From: Asterionellopsis glacialis
Lineage: Eukaryota; Bacillariophyta; Plagiogrammaphyceae; Rhaphoneidales; Asterionellopsidaceae
NCBI GenBank assembly: GCA_014885115.2
Contig: WKLE02004436.1
Location: forward strand, 1 to 59,702
Length of the DNA stretch: 59,702 nt
Direction: 5' to 3'
The position numbers were made by a program, and so were the translations under genes. Positions 1 through 9,339 of this stretch are shown piece after piece; the stretch's first letter is position 1; the number at the start of each line of letters is the position of its first letter. The notes beneath the pieces were generated by a model. It saw nothing but the letters and a program-made list of their open reading frames with translations. It ran no database searches and was not told the origin of the DNA.

Positions 1-55
1 TCTGGCCCGGTTAGTACTACGGTGGGGGACCACGTTGGAATCCCGGGTGTTGTTC
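1..55 (+). rRNA. 5S ribosomal RNA, 3' part, cut by the window edge
   Basis: The first 55 bases match the 3' half of eukaryotic 5S rRNA: the GGTTAGTACT block at 10-19, a GGTGGG..GACCAC block at 21-33, and a closing TGGAATCCCGGGTGTTGT stretch. A run of four T at 56-59 follows at once, as expected for an RNA polymerase III terminator. The 5' half lies outside the window. Recognised from the known 5S consensus by eye; no covariance-model search was possible. The gene stands next to protein genes. Whether it belongs to an rDNA repeat or is a dispersed copy cannot be seen from this side. Confidence 0.85.
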
Positions 56-59
56 TTTT
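56..59 (+). terminator. RNA polymerase III T-run terminator of the 5S gene
   Basis: Four consecutive T directly after the 5S 3' end; minimal but typical length for Pol III termination. Confidence 0.6.
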
Positions 60-353
60 ACCAATCAGCCAGCTTGATGTGCTTTTGATAAACCAGCCAT
101 GATGTATTTTCGTCAAAACGTCTTACCTGAAGTGGTTTAATTATCTGTTTATAATAAGTGGAGAAACATGGAAACATATATTACCAACTGCAAAGTAGCG
201 CTTCAATGTCAAACATATCGAGAGGGAAAGATAGCTAGTTGAATAAGGTACTTTTAAAATCATATTTTACTCATATATGATTGGCACTAGTGGACTATGG
301 TGGAGCTCAACATAATATCCGAACCTCTAATGAGTAACACTTACTCCATAGCT
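60..353. other. Spacer between 5S rRNA and the peptidase 3' end
   Basis: AT-rich, no coding signal on either strand. It should hold the 3' UTR of the minus-strand peptidase gene. Nothing else is seen. Confidence 0.5.
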
Positions 354-2894
354 TTAGAGATGTTCATCAAACCAATGTTTGATATTGATCCAATGATCTG
401 CTTCACTTACAACACCATCAATAGCGTGGTCATCTTTTTCATACATGAGTAGCTTGGTTTTAACACCTTTGGATCTGAGAGTGTAGAAGTATTCAAGACC
501 CTGTGACGGTGGAACGCGTTGGTCACTCATCCCTAAGGCGACCAATGTTGGCGCAGCAGCATTCTTCACGTGTGCAATAGGACTTGCCTTCCACATGGTA
601 TCCATTTCTTGATTAGTTGGTCCTTTAAACTCTTTCCAATTATACTTCCCATTCCCAAGGCCTTCGACATAACACCAATCAGGAATGTCTGTAGACGTTA
701 CCATCGAAGCAATGTTTGTCACAGGGTTTCGCATGGCTGCAACCTTGAACAAGTCGGGGTACTTTCCAATAAGATGACCAGTTAAAAATCCTCCATGGGA
801 TCCACCACATATACCGACACGCGCAGGGTCAACCTTTCCAGATTTGCAAACAAATTCAGTTGCCTCTACCATGTCTTTTACGTCAACCACGCCAATCTTT
901 CCTGGTAGCGAGTTCAATGGGCCTTCACCAAATCCAGTTGAGCCTCTATAATTCACATGAAGGATGGCATACCCACCTTGACTGCACAAAAATGCATAAC
1001 TTGGTATGAATGATGTCGACGAACAGCCATGTGGTCCACCATGGGGGACAACAATAAGTGGTGGGTTTTCCACATTCTTGGGACAAAGGAAGACACACTG
1101 TATATCCACGTCAGCTGCACCAGGTACTTGCGGTGCAGGAAGCGATAACACCTCTGTTGTAAATTTTTCTTCACTTAAAGAAGTATTTGATACAGCATCA
1201 GAGAAGGAACTCGCTGCAATAGCAGGCATATTGGAAAGCAGCTTTCCTATGACTTTCTGTGACGGATCTTCCATAGCAAGATTTTTGGGTGAAATGTATC
1301 CTACACATGCAACTTCATTTGGAGAACTCTCTGATATGACAAGCCCCCCTTTCTTTGTTATGCAGAGTAGCGACTGACTTGCATGGTCGTTTTTTGCCCC
1401 TTCTAAAGGGTGGATTTGTATATCAAGTGGAGTCACAACCCCGCTAGAGATTGATATTTGAACAACCTTTGAAACTGACCCCCATTGAGTCGTAACATAA
1501 ATATGTTTTCCATCGCTGCCAAAACAAGGAGACGGCAGTTTGCCAAGGTACAATCCGGGAAATCCCATTCTTGCCACCTTCAAGCCATCAGATGCTGGGA
1601 TATCTACGAGTCCAACAATTTCTTCAAAGTCAACCAAGTCAAGAACGCCATTTGAAACACTCCAATCAAGTGTGCATAACGTAACTGCTGCATTGTGGGT
1701 ATCGTGGCCTTCCTTTCGACAGAGAAAGGCAAGCTTCGATTTGCCAGAGTTATTTGGACCAAACACCGGTGACCGCGAGAGACAAGCATCAGATGTAAGA
1801 CAGATAAAGTCTTTTTCTTCCTCACCTACATCGTTGTCTTCATCCTCCATGTGATCTTCTTTAGTTTGCGCAAGCACATGAAGCAATTTTTCAACAGAAG
1901 AGGCATAAAGCTTGCAAGGGCGTTGCATACAATAGATCATCCCTAATCGTTTGGGCATTTCCATTCCACTACCCGCATCCCATCCAGTGTAAACAATGTA
2001 ACGACCGGAAGGATCAAACACAGCTTGCCCAAGCACGATACCACCGTCAGTTGTACCAGGATACTTTTCCGCACCTGGTACATTCTTAACCTGGCCTACA
2101 TTACCCGTGGTGACATCCAGACAATAAAGATCCAGAAGTGGGGCTAATTTTGTATACTTTTCTCCCCAAGTTTCTGCTTTTCCTAAACCCAAAGTGAATT
2201 GGCCACCGGGAATGTCCCCTTCCTTCTTTTCTTGATAGAAAAACGACGTTGTTGGTGGCGATTTACGTTCTGCGGGATAAACGATAGCACTTTCTTGTTG
2301 GTTCCAAGTAATGCCTCCAAACCATCCAGGATCATTGCAGACTTTTCCATGTAGAGATTTGGGTAAAACTATACGTCTTGACAGGGATTGACAGTTTTGA
2401 GTCCAAATTTCAATAACTTGTCTCGTTTCTTCTGCCCCTTCTATGGCTTCTTCTTTGTATAAAGCCATTTTTTCTCCTGAAGGCGAAGGAATGCGTGCCT
2501 TAATATTGGCAGCCAATTCGGTGGGAGGAATGGGGATAGAGGGATTGTCCATCAGTATGGAATAAAGGAAATTGCGTCTTTGGTTACAATCAATATCTCG
2601 AACTGATCGAATCGCCGTAAGAACACCATCGGATACTTCGGCGTTTGAAAGATCCACACTCTTCGACACCATCGCATTGTAAGCTTCTGCATCCTTTTTG
2701 GAGTTGTCGGCATCAGGAGCAATCGGTGACATTTTGAGAGGAAGTTTGATCCGAGACGAATAACTTTTGACTATGCCGGAGAATCCACATGATGTTTTAA
2801 CTAGGCATAACAGCAGGATACTAACGATTGAAACAGATAAGGGAACCAAAGAAGTCGAAGCGTAGCGACCTGAAGCCCCTGAATACTTTACCAT
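354..2894 (-). CDS. Acylaminoacyl-peptidase / prolyl oligopeptidase family S9, probably plastid-targeted
   Basis: Single-exon 846-residue protein of the S9 serine peptidase family, closest in layout to acylaminoacyl-peptidase (acylpeptide hydrolase), which removes N-acylated residues from peptides. An N-terminal beta-propeller-like region (about 130-560) precedes a C-terminal alpha/beta hydrolase domain (about 590-846). The catalytic triad is visible: S699 in a GGSHGG nucleophile elbow, D791 in MSDQRVP and H823 in DDHAID; the oxyanion-side HGGPHG motif is also present. The N-terminus has a hydrophobic stretch (about 16-33) followed by SCGF with Phe38. This resembles the diatom ASAFAP-type plastid presequence, then a Ser/Lys/Arg-rich stretch. 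Plastid location is inferred. The ATG at 2894 is the first in frame. The protein is longer than animal homologues mainly because of the leader. Confidence 0.9.
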   Translation of the reverse strand: MVKYSGASGRYASTSLVPLSVSIVSILLLCLVKTSCGFSGIVKSYSSRIKLPLKMSPIAPDADNSKKDAEAYNAMVSKSVDLSNAEVSDGVLTAIRSVRDIDCNQRRNFLYSILMDNPSIPIPPTELAANIKARIPSPSGEKMALYKEEAIEGAEETRQVIEIWTQNCQSLSRRIVLPKSLHGKVCNDPGWFGGITWNQQESAIVYPAERKSPPTTSFFYQEKKEGDIPGGQFTLGLGKAETWGEKYTKLAPLLDLYCLDVTTGNVGQVKNVPGAEKYPGTTDGGIVLGQAVFDPSGRYIVYTGWDAGSGMEMPKRLGMIYCMQRPCKLYASSVEKLLHVLAQTKEDHMEDEDNDVGEEEKDFICLTSDACLSRSPVFGPNNSGKSKLAFLCRKEGHDTHNAAVTLCTLDWSVSNGVLDLVDFEEIVGLVDIPASDGLKVARMGFPGLYLGKLPSPCFGSDGKHIYVTTQWGSVSKVVQISISSGVVTPLDIQIHPLEGAKNDHASQSLLCITKKGGLVISESSPNEVACVGYISPKNLAMEDPSQKVIGKLLSNMPAIAASSFSDAVSNTSLSEEKFTTEVLSLPAPQVPGAADVDIQCVFLCPKNVENPPLIVVPHGGPHGCSSTSFIPSYAFLCSQGGYAILHVNYRGSTGFGEGPLNSLPGKIGVVDVKDMVEATEFVCKSGKVDPARVGICGGSHGGFLTGHLIGKYPDLFKVAAMRNPVTNIASMVTSTDIPDWCYVEGLGNGKYNWKEFKGPTNQEMDTMWKASPIAHVKNAAAPTLVALGMSDQRVPPSQGLEYFYTLRSKGVKTKLLMYEKDDHAIDGVVSEADHWINIKHWFDEHL

Positions 2895-3386
2895 TTGGCA
2901 GCCAACTTATAGATAAAGATTTCTTTTCGTTCTTTTGTCTGTCGCTTTCTTGCTTACTGGTGTTCGATGTTTCCGAGCACACAGATTGTTCCTCCCTCTA
3001 TGGCTGGAGAGGGAATCCGAATGAGATGATCTTGTACATGATGTGATGTTTTTCTGCTGTTCCGATCTGAGATCTTTCTCGCTCAGTTTTGGTTTTGTGA
3101 CGATGACGACAGAGTTGAGAGTGGGCGTCGGGAATTTAGTTGATAAGGTTAGAGATTACTGGGTGTTGAAGCACGACTGACATGGCAACAGGACTGAAAA
3201 CTGAAACTTTTTAACAACTTGCAAAGCGGCCTGTATCCCAGGCTAATTACTTTCAAGCACAAAACAGAGGCGAGAAATGCAACCAGCTATAACCACGGAC
3301 CAACTTGATCGATTAGCTGCAAAACATTTATGAGCATCTGTCCTGAAACTTCTGCTAGTTGCTAACTTTTTCGCTGTGTGTTAAAA
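2895..3386. other. Divergent intergenic region
   Basis: About 490 bp between two divergently transcribed genes; it must hold both promoters and 5' UTRs. No clear motif or RNA gene seen. Confidence 0.5.
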
Positions 3387-3935
3387 ATGGATTTGTGCAG
3401 TATACCAACTGAAGTGCGACAGCATATTGCATCGTTTCTGAATCCGATAGATGCTTTAAAGTATTCTAGTATAAACAAGCATCATCAAAAAGATCTTAAT
3501 TTGTCGGTATTGCCACCAGTATACTTTTCTATTTCTGAAAACGACGACTCATTGTTTGAAAAGTACATATCTTGTTGGCCAGTATACGATGTAGCAATCC
3601 TCCCCATCTCCGTACCTCAGAAGAGCAGGATTCACTCAGTTGTATTGAGTTGCCTGTTTCGGGGTGACAATCGAGATCGTTTACCATATATTGATATTTT
3701 GGTAGAGTGCGACAACAAACTAAAAAGACCCACTTTTCAAAAACTTGTATTGGCCATAAACGCTGTTGATTCCGGAACTCCGGAACTCTTTGAAAAGAAA
3801 TTAATATTTTCCTTCAAGCCGAAAATGAACCAGAAATACTTTTTATGGTATCAAAAGGATGGTGGGTTACAAAAGGAACTCGATTTAGAGAGAATGCTGT
3901 GCCATCAAATTATTTTTGGTGATTCTACTGAGTAA
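3387..3935 (+). CDS. Small F-box-like protein of unknown function
   Basis: 182-residue open frame starting at ATG 3387; the frame opens a few codons earlier but only with GTG. Residues about 5-35 (LCSIPTEVRQHIASFL..DALKYSSINK) have the shape of an F-box: a Pro near the start, I/L-rich helix, and a conserved Leu-Asn-pro-ala-Leu turn. F-boxes dock substrates to SCF ubiquitin ligases. The rest has no motif I recognise. No signal peptide or membrane segment. It lies divergent to the peptidase gene and convergent with the ERO1 fusion gene. The F-box assignment is by eye and tentative; it could instead be a lineage-specific orphan. Confidence 0.55.
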   Translation: MDLCSIPTEVRQHIASFLNPIDALKYSSINKHHQKDLNLSVLPPVYFSISENDDSLFEKYISCWPVYDVAILPISVPQKSRIHSVVLSCLFRGDNRDRLPYIDILVECDNKLKRPTFQKLVLAINAVDSGTPELFEKKLIFSFKPKMNQKYFLWYQKDGGLQKELDLERMLCHQIIFGDSTE

Positions 3936-4208
3936 ATTAGTCACGACCACAATGGTTTCATTAACATCTAGATATGTCTTGCAAGAAATTGAATTTCTTT
4001 CTTTCATACTCAACAACTTCAGTTGGAATGATTAGCAAGATATAAATATAGTGGAAGTTGCACGCAAAGAATAGCACAGTCTACCGTAGAAAAGTGTAAT
4101 ACAGATGTTCACATTCATGTGTTTAAATTTCTAATATATTCACCTAAGTGTTTTGTCTACATCTGCCTCTCTACCTAAGGGACGTAAATTTATATTCTGT
4201 TATGTGTG

Positions 4209-7200
4209 CTATATCAGTTCTCCAATCTGAACGTCAATAAGACGGCCAAGCTTTTTCTTTTTGTGAACTTTATCAAAATCTTCTGTTCCATCTGCACCGG
4301 CATTGTCTGTGATGAATTCCGGGCCACCTGGGTGTTCCCTGGCAAATTCAGTCATATCATAGACATTCCCATGAAATGCAACCCAAAGATCTTCTGAAGT
4401 GTTATGCTGTTCTAATTCTTCCGTTGTTACCTGACGAGGACCGTCATCATCAGTCGTGGTACTATCATTGGTTTCTTCTTTTCCTTGTTCTGTTGGTACT
4501 ACAAGGTATCCAATAATTTCTTCATCAAAATCATCCATCATATTTTCATTGTGTACAGCACTAAATGCGGCAGTACCGTCCATTCCTGCAAGATCATGGA
4601 TAGACTTGGCTCCTGCTGGATGTTCTTCTGCAAATTCAGTCAAGTCATAAACCTTTCCGTGGATTGCAACCCAACAATCTTCTTCTGTATTATGCTTCAT
4701 CAATTCTTCAAGAGGAACATCACGAAGTTTCTTTTCAGTAGCCTGTTCCTGTGCACCTAGTGTTGATGTGGGTCCAACAGAAATCCTTTCCTTGATTGGA
4801 ATTTTCTTCCCCACAATCGTACCATAGACAGTACATTCCAATAAGGAATTACCTCCAAGACGATTATTACCATGTACTCCACCAGCCACTTCACCGGCTG
4901 CATGTAGGCCTGCAATAATTTGTTTTTCAGAATTCAATACATTTCCTTCTGTATCGATTGTAACACCACCCATGCAGTAATGTAAAACAGGTGTGATGGT
5001 ACCTCCGTAAAAGGTTTCATGGTCAAGGTCCTCTGCGGGTACACCACGGAATGATGTTTTACCCCATTCATCCGTGCCAGCTTTCGCACCTTTTTGGTAT
5101 TGCTGGAATGTAGATCGAAGTGTATCAACATCTTGACCCATCCATTCAGCTAACGATGCAATGCCCTCAAACTTTTGTAACAGGCCCTTGTGGGAATACA
5201 AATCAACATGTTTCTTTCCGTCTTGTGCTGCCGAGGAAGATAGGACAAGCGAAAATGTAGGAATTTCACTCTCCTTATTCCATACTCCATGCTTCGCATA
5301 ATATGGATCATGTGCTAACATCTTGTCGGTCACATAGGCACGTGTCCCTAATTCATTACAAAAACGTTTTCCTTGATTGTTAATAACAACACCACCCACA
5401 CCACGCATCAGCTCAGCTGCCAACATTTTACTAGGATTTAATGGGTCAGTAGGGTCAACCCATCCAGTAGGATGGATTTGAATTTTGTCCATATTGATGG
5501 TAGCAGCACCCAAGGACGTTGCCAACGATACACCATCACCGGTCGAAAAGGCACCTGCGGTTGCAGGCATTTTCATGAGTTCAGGTCGGTAATGTGATAA
5601 ATAGGATCCTTCACTTCGGTCAGCAGCAAAGCCACCCGTGGCAAGTACAGTATTGGGTGACTTGAGTTGGCCCTTTGTACCGGAAGACGAACCAGCTATA
5701 GTTTCATACTCTACACCAATCACTGCACCAGTTTGGTCATCTGTCATCAGATTCGTAACTTTGGTATCCATCATTATCTTCACCTTGCCAGACTTTTCGT
5801 AAGATTTGACTGCCTTTTGAATACCATAAATGATTTCAGCACCTGCCATTCCATTACTGGGTCGGTGAGTACGTTTGGAGGAATGACCACCTAATTGGGC
5901 GAGTAAGGACAAATCCACACCCACACGATCAGTTAAAAAGGATATAGCCTCACGACTATTCTTAACCAAGGTTTCAATAAGAGGAAGTTGTGCTGCATCA
6001 CCGGCAGAACGGATGGTATCATTTTTAAATGTATCCAAGTCATCATCACTAGTTTCATTGTTAGGACAACAAGCATTGATACCAGATGACGCTTTATTGG
6101 AATTACCACCAAGTAAATGTTCCTTTTCAATGACTACCACTGTACCACCACGATCTAATATATTAAGTGCTGCAGATAAACCAGCTAATCCACTTCCAAT
6201 CACAATAGCATCTGGTTCTTCTTCATAAGGTTCTCCACCTAATGACCCAATCGTACTCGATAAATGAAGAAATTTGGTAGGGTCTGTTTCGTAGTGCTTA
6301 ATCAATACAAGTAATTCAGCATTCCGTTGCAAGGCTAATTGTACAAGTTCCGCTTCACGTTCTGCACTAATCATCCCTTGATTGGCTAACGATGATATAA
6401 ATCCAACAGCTCCATCCAAGGATGATGCTGAGACTGTAGCACCAGATGGACCATCAATTACATCTTTATTCGTATTATGCTCAGCCCAATATAGTTGTGT
6501 AAGTTCTCGTACTTCATGGAGTGATTCTGAAAACTTGGCAATCGTATTGATGAATGCTACAATTTCATTCCGTTCAAATAACGATGCCTCCAAGGCAGAT
6601 TCCTTGGTGAATAAAATCTTGAGTGCTGTACCGTACCCCAGCATGGCCATTTTGCCATGCAGTTTGCATTGTTGACATTGGACACAATCCAATACGGAAC
6701 TAATGTTATGAAAGACACCCTTAAAGTTTTGTTGTAAGGAGGCACCAATGTCACTATCCAATCGGGCTTCCTTGAACATGAGAGACTCATCAAAGGCTGT
6801 GAAAACGTTTTGACAGGACCGTAAAATGGTGGAATCCAATAAACGTTTCAATAAGATAGATGCTGTTTCATCTTCAACAATGTTACCTGTTCGAATGTCG
6901 TAATTGTAGAGGAAGGGTGATGATTTTTGCAAGGCTCGTAGCAAGACCACATATGAGAAATGTAAATTACGGATATGATCTGGGTGTTCACCAAACTTAT
7001 CCATAAAGTATTGCGGATTGGCTTCCCAATCTTTACGATTCTTTCGTTTGGAGGGTGGATAATAGTTTTTGGCAATACTCAAGGTTGTAGAGGAATGCAA
7101 TCCAGACAAGAGTCTGTACAAGACACGTTCTTCATAACACATGGGTGCAGATGCTAATCCATCGACAGCTAAACAATTTTCTTCATAAATGGCTTTCCAT

Positions 7201-8396
7201 ATATGTGTTCCGTTGTATCCTGTATTCCGTTCTGGATTCAAGGCCAAATTAACCAATTTGACACCTTCTCCCACCTTAATTTGCGAACACATATCCATCC
7301 AAAAATTATGTGGTAATCCTGAATCATCACAGTCGGCACCATCCAAGGCATCGTCGTCGGACAATACAATGACAGGATCCGATGGTTTGGACCAATCAAA
7401 GGTTTGTTTTTGAGATTCCGATTCCCATCCACATAATTCACCGATGGATCGGAGAGCCGAAGAAATTAAATCATACAAGGGTGATTTGATTTCGAAATAA
7501 TCTTCTTTCAATTCGCATAGTGGTTCATCATCCTCATCCATTTCATCTGCCATATCACCACCATCGCATTCAAAGTCCTCCTCCTCTTCGTCGTCATCAT
7601 CTTGAACTGTCTCGTCCTTTTTATCATACGTATTGGCAGGTTCCGTGACAGGTTCCATGGTAGCCGGCTCTTCTTTCTTTTCTTCCAAAGGAGCAGGAGG
7701 TGAAGTTGAGAATGATGAGGATGCTCCTCCACCCATTCCTCCTCCCATGGAAAAAGGATTTTCATCCTCCTGTTGTACATGACAAGCAGGTTCTGCATCT
7801 TCATCTAAATCTGGTAATCCTCCTGCACATTGTCCTTCGTCGTTGGGTTCCATCATGCTGCTTGTTGTTGTAGTAGTTGTAGAAAAGGTGAGTGATGATG
7901 ATTCCTCTTTTGCTTTGGGTGGTGGAAGTGTATCTTCCTCTTTCTTTGTTGATTGGTCGTCGGTATCATTATCATGTCCTTTGCTATGATGTTTTTTATT
8001 CCAGGAAGCCAATGGACATCGATGATCTAAATCCACAGCAAAGGTACGAAAGAATGCTGTATGTTTCAATTCTTGTAAAATGATATGTAATTGTGAATCA
8101 TTGGCATCTTCTAATTGTTCTACATCACATGTTGCATCTTGAATGGGACCACCTGGCAAATGAAGATTATTACCATTGCCAATATTTCGTGTGAGTGCCG
8201 TCGGTGGAAAGGCCTTTTGTAATTGTTGTTGCTGCTGACTTTCATTGTTTTCTTGTGCAACTGCCAAACTAGCAGTACAGCAACACAGTAGTAACAGTGA
8301 CGAAACTACAGTGAAAACATTGGCTTTTCGTTTCATCATGATGGAAGATACTACTGATGAATGACGCCTTCGTCTCTGTTGCTGTTGTCGTGTCAT
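4209..8396 (-). CDS. ERO1 - fumarate reductase - cytochrome b5 - cytochrome b5 fusion protein
   Basis: Uninterrupted 1395-residue frame with four modules. (1) Signal peptide ending near residue 48; a start at M20 or M21 is also possible. (2) ERO1 thiol oxidase, about 88-660: NPER..TGY (387-394), YEENC, SGLH, LLRAL and the active-site CxxCxxC C571/C574/C577 followed by the GKM..GYGTALK segment. (3) Flavocytochrome-c-type fumarate reductase, about 725-1220: FAD Rossmann GSGLAG at 734, and the expected substrate and catalytic residues H975 (IHPTG), R1011 (RFCNE), H1139 (HYCMGG) and R1179 (NNRLGG). (4) Two cytochrome b5 domains, about 1225-1305 (haem His 1259, 1282) and 1320-1395 (His 1355, 1378). 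An acidic low-complexity insert of about 160 residues sits where ERO1 carries its shuttle cysteines. No KDEL-like tail and no membrane anchor. Domain identities are strong; ER-lumen location and electron flow from ERO1 to fumarate are inference. Confidence 0.92.
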   Translation of the reverse strand: MTRQQQQRRRRHSSVVSSIMMKRKANVFTVVSSLLLLCCCTASLAVAQENNESQQQQQLQKAFPPTALTRNIGNGNNLHLPGGPIQDATCDVEQLEDANDSQLHIILQELKHTAFFRTFAVDLDHRCPLASWNKKHHSKGHDNDTDDQSTKKEEDTLPPPKAKEESSSLTFSTTTTTTSSMMEPNDEGQCAGGLPDLDEDAEPACHVQQEDENPFSMGGGMGGGASSSFSTSPPAPLEEKKEEPATMEPVTEPANTYDKKDETVQDDDDEEEEDFECDGGDMADEMDEDDEPLCELKEDYFEIKSPLYDLISSALRSIGELCGWESESQKQTFDWSKPSDPVIVLSDDDALDGADCDDSGLPHNFWMDMCSQIKVGEGVKLVNLALNPERNTGYNGTHIWKAIYEENCLAVDGLASAPMCYEERVLYRLLSGLHSSTTLSIAKNYYPPSKRKNRKDWEANPQYFMDKFGEHPDHIRNLHFSYVVLLRALQKSSPFLYNYDIRTGNIVEDETASILLKRLLDSTILRSCQNVFTAFDESLMFKEARLDSDIGASLQQNFKGVFHNISSVLDCVQCQQCKLHGKMAMLGYGTALKILFTKESALEASLFERNEIVAFINTIAKFSESLHEVRELTQLYWAEHNTNKDVIDGPSGATVSASSLDGAVGFISSLANQGMISAEREAELVQLALQRNAELLVLIKHYETDPTKFLHLSSTIGSLGGEPYEEEPDAIVIGSGLAGLSAALNILDRGGTVVVIEKEHLLGGNSNKASSGINACCPNNETSDDDLDTFKNDTIRSAGDAAQLPLIETLVKNSREAISFLTDRVGVDLSLLAQLGGHSSKRTHRPSNGMAGAEIIYGIQKAVKSYEKSGKVKIMMDTKVTNLMTDDQTGAVIGVEYETIAGSSSGTKGQLKSPNTVLATGGFAADRSEGSYLSHYRPELMKMPATAGAFSTGDGVSLATSLGAATINMDKIQIHPTGWVDPTDPLNPSKMLAAELMRGVGGVVINNQGKRFCNELGTRAYVTDKMLAHDPYYAKHGVWNKESEIPTFSLVLSSSAAQDGKKHVDLYSHKGLLQKFEGIASLAEWMGQDVDTLRSTFQQYQKGAKAGTDEWGKTSFRGVPAEDLDHETFYGGTITPVLHYCMGGVTIDTEGNVLNSEKQIIAGLHAAGEVAGGVHGNNRLGGNSLLECTVYGTIVGKKIPIKERISVGPTSTLGAQEQATEKKLRDVPLEELMKHNTEEDCWVAIHGKVYDLTEFAEEHPAGAKSIHDLAGMDGTAAFSAVHNENMMDDFDEEIIGYLVVPTEQGKEETNDSTTTDDDGPRQVTTEELEQHNTSEDLWVAFHGNVYDMTEFAREHPGGPEFITDNAGADGTEDFDKVHKKKKLGRLIDVQIGELI

Positions 8397-9339
8397 TTGC
8401 CCTTTATGTTATAAAAAAATGGAATTGTCTCCAAATTTGAAATGAAAATTGACTCTTGGATGTGAGTCAATGCACCTTTGACACGGGTTTTATGATGTAA
8501 AATGGGAATACGTAGCTATTCCAATGGATGGATAAATGTCAATAGATACGATAGTGTATCTTCAGAACAAGAGAGTCTCTTCGAATGTTTATTGGGTTGT
8601 GTCGTTTCTCGTCTTTTTTTTGTGCAACACAAAATGACCGTCGAGGTAGACTCTAGAGCCCCGTTTCTCGCATCAAACGCTGGCGGGGGCTTCAAATGCA
8701 CAATAAGACTCATAAAGAGTTCCATGTATCGCGCGAGTTGCAGTACCACCAGTATCGGTTTTTTTGTGTCCCGCCGACGACCCAGAGCGCGAGAGAGCTC
8801 GAGCTCCTGCCTGTTTGTTTTCTCTTGTTCTGACGTGCATGAATCCACGAATGAAATGCCACGCGTAAATTTTCCTTGTACATTATGATTTGATGCTATT
8901 TTGTTTGGCGGATGACGGCCAGAGATATAACATCTACAGGGGTAGCAGAAAGTTGCAAAAATAGATCAATCACAGGATTCGGACAGAAGAACAGAAGAAA
9001 ACGATGGGAGAGCTGGCTGCGTGCTCTCGCGCGACCCCGCCCATTCCGCGATCTTCCAACAAAATCTGACCGCCAATCAGATTGGTGGAGAGAATCCACA
9101 GAACGCACGCCGCCGAGACAGGAGCCCAATGAATCTCTTTGGTTCGGACAAACTTTTTCATCACAGACACAGTGTCATTTCACGGTCCCAACCGGAGGCG
9201 GCAACGTAGTTACACAATACAGTAGGAAGCGTATCCATTTTCACCAATCTCAAGTACAACCCACAGACTCCCGGAGAGCCTTGTGGTCATTCGAGAAGAG
9301 CATCACATCAACATTTATAGTGCATAAAAAAAATCCATC
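8397..9339. other. Divergent promoter region between the ERO1 fusion and the splicing factor
   Basis: About 940 bp without a credible gene. A 169-codon plus-strand frame (8912-9421) runs into the splicing-factor start in another frame and has no recognisable content. Both flanking genes start here, so two promoters and 5' UTRs are expected. Confidence 0.5.
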
